From assembly GCF_031010195.1 (NCBI RefSeq), contig NZ_JAUAMC010000004.1, forward strand, positions 248,001 to 312,000: DNA of 64,000 nucleotides. The letters are read 5' to 3'. This document shows, piece after piece, positions 60,972 to 64,000 of this stretch (position 1 is its first letter; each line of letters begins with the position of its first letter). The notes beneath the pieces are model-generated. The model did no database searches, was not told the origin of the DNA, and was given only the letters and a program-made list of their open reading frames with translations. This DNA is from Halomonas sp. SpR8 (GTDB lineage: Bacteria; Pseudomonadota; Gammaproteobacteria; Pseudomonadales; Halomonadaceae). Made by a program: the position numbers and the translations under genes.

Positions 60972-61522
60972 ACGTGCAGAGCATCCGCGTGCGGAACACT
61001 GCACGGCTTGCTGGGCTGCTTTGCATCATTCTGCTGCTAGCAGGCTGCGCCTCAACCCGTGAAGCCACGAGCAAAACGTGGCAGGTCATCCGGGATCCAT
61101 CGATTCCCGTTGGCTACCCCGAGGATCGGCCCACGACAGTTGATTTAAGCATGATTGCTGAGCCAAACGTCAATCCTAACGTAGATGGGGAGGGAACACC
61201 GCTTCGCTTTCAAGTGCTGCAGTTAAAAGATGACTCCATGTTGATGGCGGCCGATCTGGGCCAACTGAGTAGTGATTTGGAGGAGGCGCTAGGCACTAAT
61301 TACCTCACCCATGATGACTTTACGCTGCTGCCCGGACAGTGGAAGTTTTATGAACCGTTCGAAATCGATGAAGAGACGCGCTACATCGGGCTGATTGCGT
61401 TCTACGCCACTCCTAACGAAGCCGAGTGGAAGAAGGTCGTCAAAGTAAAGAGCCTTAGCGAGCATTACCACTTACTGGTTCATCTCCGGGATAGCGAAGT
61501 AGAACTAAGGAAGGAAGAGTAA
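60968..61522 (+). CDS. tssJ: T6SS outer-membrane lipoprotein TssJ
   Basis: Lipoprotein anchoring the TssJLM trans-envelope complex to the outer membrane. 184 residues; signal peptide with lipobox LAGC, acylated Cys27, followed by Ala-Ser, not Asp, so transport to the outer membrane is expected. RFQVLQLKDDSMLMAADLGQL and YIGLIAFYATPNEAEWK are TssJ landmarks. Overlaps tagH by four bases and tssK by one. Confidence 0.93.
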   Translation: MNVQSIRVRNTARLAGLLCIILLLAGCASTREATSKTWQVIRDPSIPVGYPEDRPTTVDLSMIAEPNVNPNVDGEGTPLRFQVLQLKDDSMLMAADLGQLSSDLEEALGTNYLTHDDFTLLPGQWKFYEPFEIDEETRYIGLIAFYATPNEAEWKKVVKVKSLSEHYHLLVHLRDSEVELRKEE

Positions 61523-62856
61523 TGGCTAGCCGAAATCGTGTGGTATGGAGCGAAGGGCTATTTATTAAGCCCCAGCATTTCCAGCAGCAGCAACGCAGCT
61601 TGGAGAACCTGATAGATACCCGGCTAAAAGGCATTAGCCACTATTTATATGGCTTCCATACGCTGGAACTGAACAGTGAGTTTCTAAGCTTTGGGCGTAT
61701 CGCCATCAGTCGCGCTAGCGGCGTCATGCCCGATGGCGTTGCTTTCCACCTGCCGACTGATGACATCGAGCCGAGCCCACTAGAAATTAGCGACGCCAGC
61801 GTCACTAATCAGGTGGTTTACCTAGGACTGCCGCTAGCCACTGACGGTGTCGGTGAAGTGCGCTGGCCGGGCGACGAACTGCCTACGCGCTATCGACTCG
61901 CTTCTCGAAGTGTCCGTGACCTTCACTCTCGCGATGGTGATACGGCAGAGTTGGAAGTCGCGCGAGTTTCTCCGCGTTTGCTACTAGAGAGCGATGATCG
62001 TAGCGGTTATGCCTGCCTTTCCGTCGCACGCATTATTGAGCGGCGACCAGATGGCAGTTTAGTACTTGACGAGCAATTCTTACCCACCCTGCTCAATGTT
62101 CAGGCTGCGCCTGGATTACAGCGATTTGTGGGCGAGATGGCCGGCTTGATGCGAGAGCGCGCGCGCAATATCGCCCAACGGCTCTCTACGCCACAGCAGG
62201 CCGGCGTTGCCGACGTCGCTGACTTCATGCTGCTACAGCTGCTTAACCGTGCTCAACCGCGCTTTCAACACCTTGCTCGGCTGGGACAGCTCCATCCCGA
62301 GCGGCTTTACGACACCATGCACGAAGTGGCCTGTGAATTGGTGACTTTTACCGATGAGTCGCGGTTACCCCCAGAGTGTCCGGCTTATGATCACGATCAT
62401 CCCGAGCGCGCTTTTCGTCCACTGATGAAGATGCTACGCCAAGCGCTCTCCACCGTACTTGAGCCTCGGGCGATCGCCATTCAGATACAAACGCGCCGTT
62501 TTGGCCTGCTGGTGGCCCCTCTGTCTGACGTTAGCCTGATTGAGTCGGCGGAGTTCATCCTGGCGGTGCGTGCCGATATGCCTAACGAACGCTTGCGCAA
62601 GCTGTTTTTGCAACAAACCAAAGTGGCCAGCGTCGAGCGCATCCGCGACCTCATTAGTCTGCAGCTCCCCGGTGTGCCGCTTGAACCCTTGCCGGTCGCT
62701 CCCCGCGAGTTGCCTTATCACGCTGGCTATACCTACTTCCAACTGGACCGCCAGAGTGAAGCGTGGGGAATGCTTAACGGCGCTAGCGGGTTTGCCTTCC
62801 ACGTCGCCGGTGAATTTCCAGGGCTGGAAATGCAGTTCTGGGCCATCAGGAGTTAA
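61522..62856 (+). CDS. tssK: T6SS baseplate subunit TssK
   Basis: Trimeric connector between the baseplate wedge and the membrane complex, 444 residues. RVVWSEGLFIKPQHFQQQQRSLE is the conserved N-terminal block, and ELVTFTDESRLPPECPAYDHD and PRELPYHAGYTYFQLDR lie further on; all cited in part. Cytoplasmic. GGAAGG lies before the ATG, which overlaps the tssJ stop by one base (TAATG). Confidence 0.95.
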   Translation: MASRNRVVWSEGLFIKPQHFQQQQRSLENLIDTRLKGISHYLYGFHTLELNSEFLSFGRIAISRASGVMPDGVAFHLPTDDIEPSPLEISDASVTNQVVYLGLPLATDGVGEVRWPGDELPTRYRLASRSVRDLHSRDGDTAELEVARVSPRLLLESDDRSGYACLSVARIIERRPDGSLVLDEQFLPTLLNVQAAPGLQRFVGEMAGLMRERARNIAQRLSTPQQAGVADVADFMLLQLLNRAQPRFQHLARLGQLHPERLYDTMHEVACELVTFTDESRLPPECPAYDHDHPERAFRPLMKMLRQALSTVLEPRAIAIQIQTRRFGLLVAPLSDVSLIESAEFILAVRADMPNERLRKLFLQQTKVASVERIRDLISLQLPGVPLEPLPVAPRELPYHAGYTYFQLDRQSEAWGMLNGASGFAFHVAGEFPGLEMQFWAIRS

Positions 62857-62859
62857 ACC

Positions 62860-63702
62860 ATGCAGCATCTTGCAACCGATGATCAACGCTTTGTACGACC
62901 ACGTGGCGCAAGCGACAAAGTGCGCCATGAAGATCTGATTAATGAGCGTGGCCTGGAGCACCTCATCCATAGCCATGCCGAGCAGTTGGATGCCGATGAA
63001 GACTACTGGTTTCGGCTACGCGGACACAATCTTAATCCCCTGGTGGATGCTGCCAGCAGCCTGTTAGGCATGGTGGTACGCGTACGTCAGCTCGATAGCG
63101 CAGGCGATGTCGAGCGCCTCTATCGTCAGGTAGTCGATGAGATCGCCGCTATTGAAATAGAGCTGACTGAGCAAGGCTATGACAGGGCCACGCTACTCGC
63201 TTACCGCTACGTACTCTGCTCCTTCATTGATGAAGCCGTGATGGGAATGCACTGGGGGCGACAGAGCAAGTGGGCAGAGCACTCGCTGTTGACACGTTTT
63301 CATAATGAGACCTGGGGTGGCGAAAAAGTGTTCTCCATCCTTTCGCGTCTTCAGCAAGAGCCTCAGCGTTACCGCGACATGCTGGCGTTTATTTATCTCT
63401 GCCTGTGCCTTGGTTTTGAAGGCCGTTACCGGGTGATGTCCCACGGGCGCGATGAGTACGAGCAAATTGTCCGGGCGCTAGGTGACCAATTGGCCACGCT
63501 TGATCAGCCGCCTGAGGAAACTCTTACCCAACCGCTGCGCAATGTCGTGAAAGGTCGCCAAGGTCTGCGCAGCGGATTTCCTATCTGGGGGATATTTACC
63601 CTGTTTGGGATCGCCATGGTGGCGGTGTACCTGGGCCTTTCCTGGTCACTTGATCAGCAAGCTGAACAGATTACCTCGCTTCTTAACCAAATTTACCGGT
63701 AG
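62860..63702 (+). CDS. tssL: T6SS inner-membrane subunit TssL (DotU)
   Basis: 280 residues. Cytoplasmic helical domain (about 40-240) with NPLVDAASSLLGMVVRVRQ, the SFIDEAVMGMHWGRQS core and LCLCLGFEGRYRV, then a single C-terminal membrane helix (WGIFTLFGIAMVAVYLGLSW) and a short periplasmic tail. There is no C-terminal OmpA-type peptidoglycan-binding domain, so cell-wall anchoring would need another protein. Starts three bases after tssK. Confidence 0.94.
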   Translation: MQHLATDDQRFVRPRGASDKVRHEDLINERGLEHLIHSHAEQLDADEDYWFRLRGHNLNPLVDAASSLLGMVVRVRQLDSAGDVERLYRQVVDEIAAIEIELTEQGYDRATLLAYRYVLCSFIDEAVMGMHWGRQSKWAEHSLLTRFHNETWGGEKVFSILSRLQQEPQRYRDMLAFIYLCLCLGFEGRYRVMSHGRDEYEQIVRALGDQLATLDQPPEETLTQPLRNVVKGRQGLRSGFPIWGIFTLFGIAMVAVYLGLSWSLDQQAEQITSLLNQIYR

Positions 63703-63710
63703 GAGATCCC

Positions 63711-64000
63711 ATGCTCAGGGTAGAGCTACCAGCGCTGATTGGCCGCCTAAATACGATCGCTCGCCAAGGACTTGAACAGGCCGCCGTGCTTTGCGCACAG
63801 CAGCAGGCGCCTGAAGTCACCGCTGCTCATCTGTTGCAAGCGTTGCTTGACCAACCGCTATGTGACGTTCGTTGTTTGTGCGAAACATTCGATATTGACG
63901 TTGCTGAGTTACGTGCTCAACTCGCTGAGGAGACGCGCCCACCCCAGGATCTAGACGTAACGACTCCCAGCTTTTCGCCGCTGCTAATCGAGTTACTGCA
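63711..64000 (+). CDS. tssH: T6SS sheath-recycling ATPase TssH (ClpV), 3' end outside the window
   Basis: AAA+ unfoldase that disassembles the contracted sheath. Only the first 96 codons are visible, from ATG 63711 behind AGGAG. They encode the Clp N domain: LPALIGRLNTIARQGLEQAA, EVTAAHLLQALLDQP and FSPLLIELL, with the pattern seen in ClpV rather than ClpB. The Walker motifs lie beyond the right edge. Follows tssL by eight bases. Confidence 0.9.
   Translation, partial: MLRVELPALIGRLNTIARQGLEQAAVLCAQQQAPEVTAAHLLQALLDQPLCDVRCLCETFDIDVAELRAQLAEETRPPQDLDVTTPSFSPLLIELL

Overview
The window looks like a chromosomal segment of a moderately halophilic gammaproteobacterium of the Halomonas/Vreelandella type. 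The basis is overall gene content: the ribF-ileS-lspA-fkpB-ispH-pilE order next to rpsT and murJ, many strongly acidic proteins including a secreted Glu/Asp-rich one, and moderate-to-high GC. This assignment is inference from protein resemblance; no search was run. I recognised no rRNA, tRNA, CRISPR array, insertion sequence or phage gene.

Region 1 (1-29457) is a pentose and plant-oligosaccharide catabolic island. An arabinose half holds a FadR-type GntR regulator, an L-arabinose/D-galactose 1-dehydrogenase, a TRAP transporter (dctPQM), a GbpR-like LysR regulator, an exported aldose 1-epimerase, an AraFGH ABC importer and an arabonate-type IlvD/Edd dehydratase. A second half holds a ROK/XylR-type repressor with a matching palindromic operator, an RbsABC-type importer, a TIM-barrel isomerase paired with a Gfo/Idh/MocA dehydrogenase, a D-xylose-1-dehydrogenase-like SDR, a MalEFG-type importer, a cytoplasmic GH43 beta-xylosidase, an MsmK-type ATPase and a sugar-porter MFS permease. 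Together they imply uptake of monomers and xylo-oligosaccharides, intracellular hydrolysis, then oxidation to aldonic acids (Weimberg/Dahms-type routes). Lactonase and the later pathway steps are not in the window.

Region 2 (29458-41763) is a mixture: an acidic secreted protein, a DUF1624-type membrane protein, two serine hydrolases of penicillin-binding fold, a small parvulin, a YadGH-like ABC exporter, NdpA/YejK, TerB, ExoD and YqhA homologues, a 24-codon membrane peptide, an unrecognised 106-residue protein and a polar amino acid ABC importer.

Region 3 (41764-53048) is housekeeping: rpsT, murJ, the ribF-ileS-lspA-fkpB-ispH operon, a compact minor pilin set (pilE, pilV, pilW, pilX) and trpS.

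Region 4 (53100-64000) is the start of a type VI secretion locus: hcp on the minus strand, a 644-base AT-rich divergent spacer full of inverted repeats, then tssB-tssC-tssE-tssF-tssG-tagH-tssJ-tssK-tssL and the beginning of tssH (clpV), which runs off the right edge. tssA, tssM and vgrG are not seen.

A theme not explained by the genes is the frequency of short tandem duplications (12-30 bp units), mostly in the spacers just upstream of start codons and once inside the GH43 catalytic domain. Several sequence-evident candidate operators are also listed.
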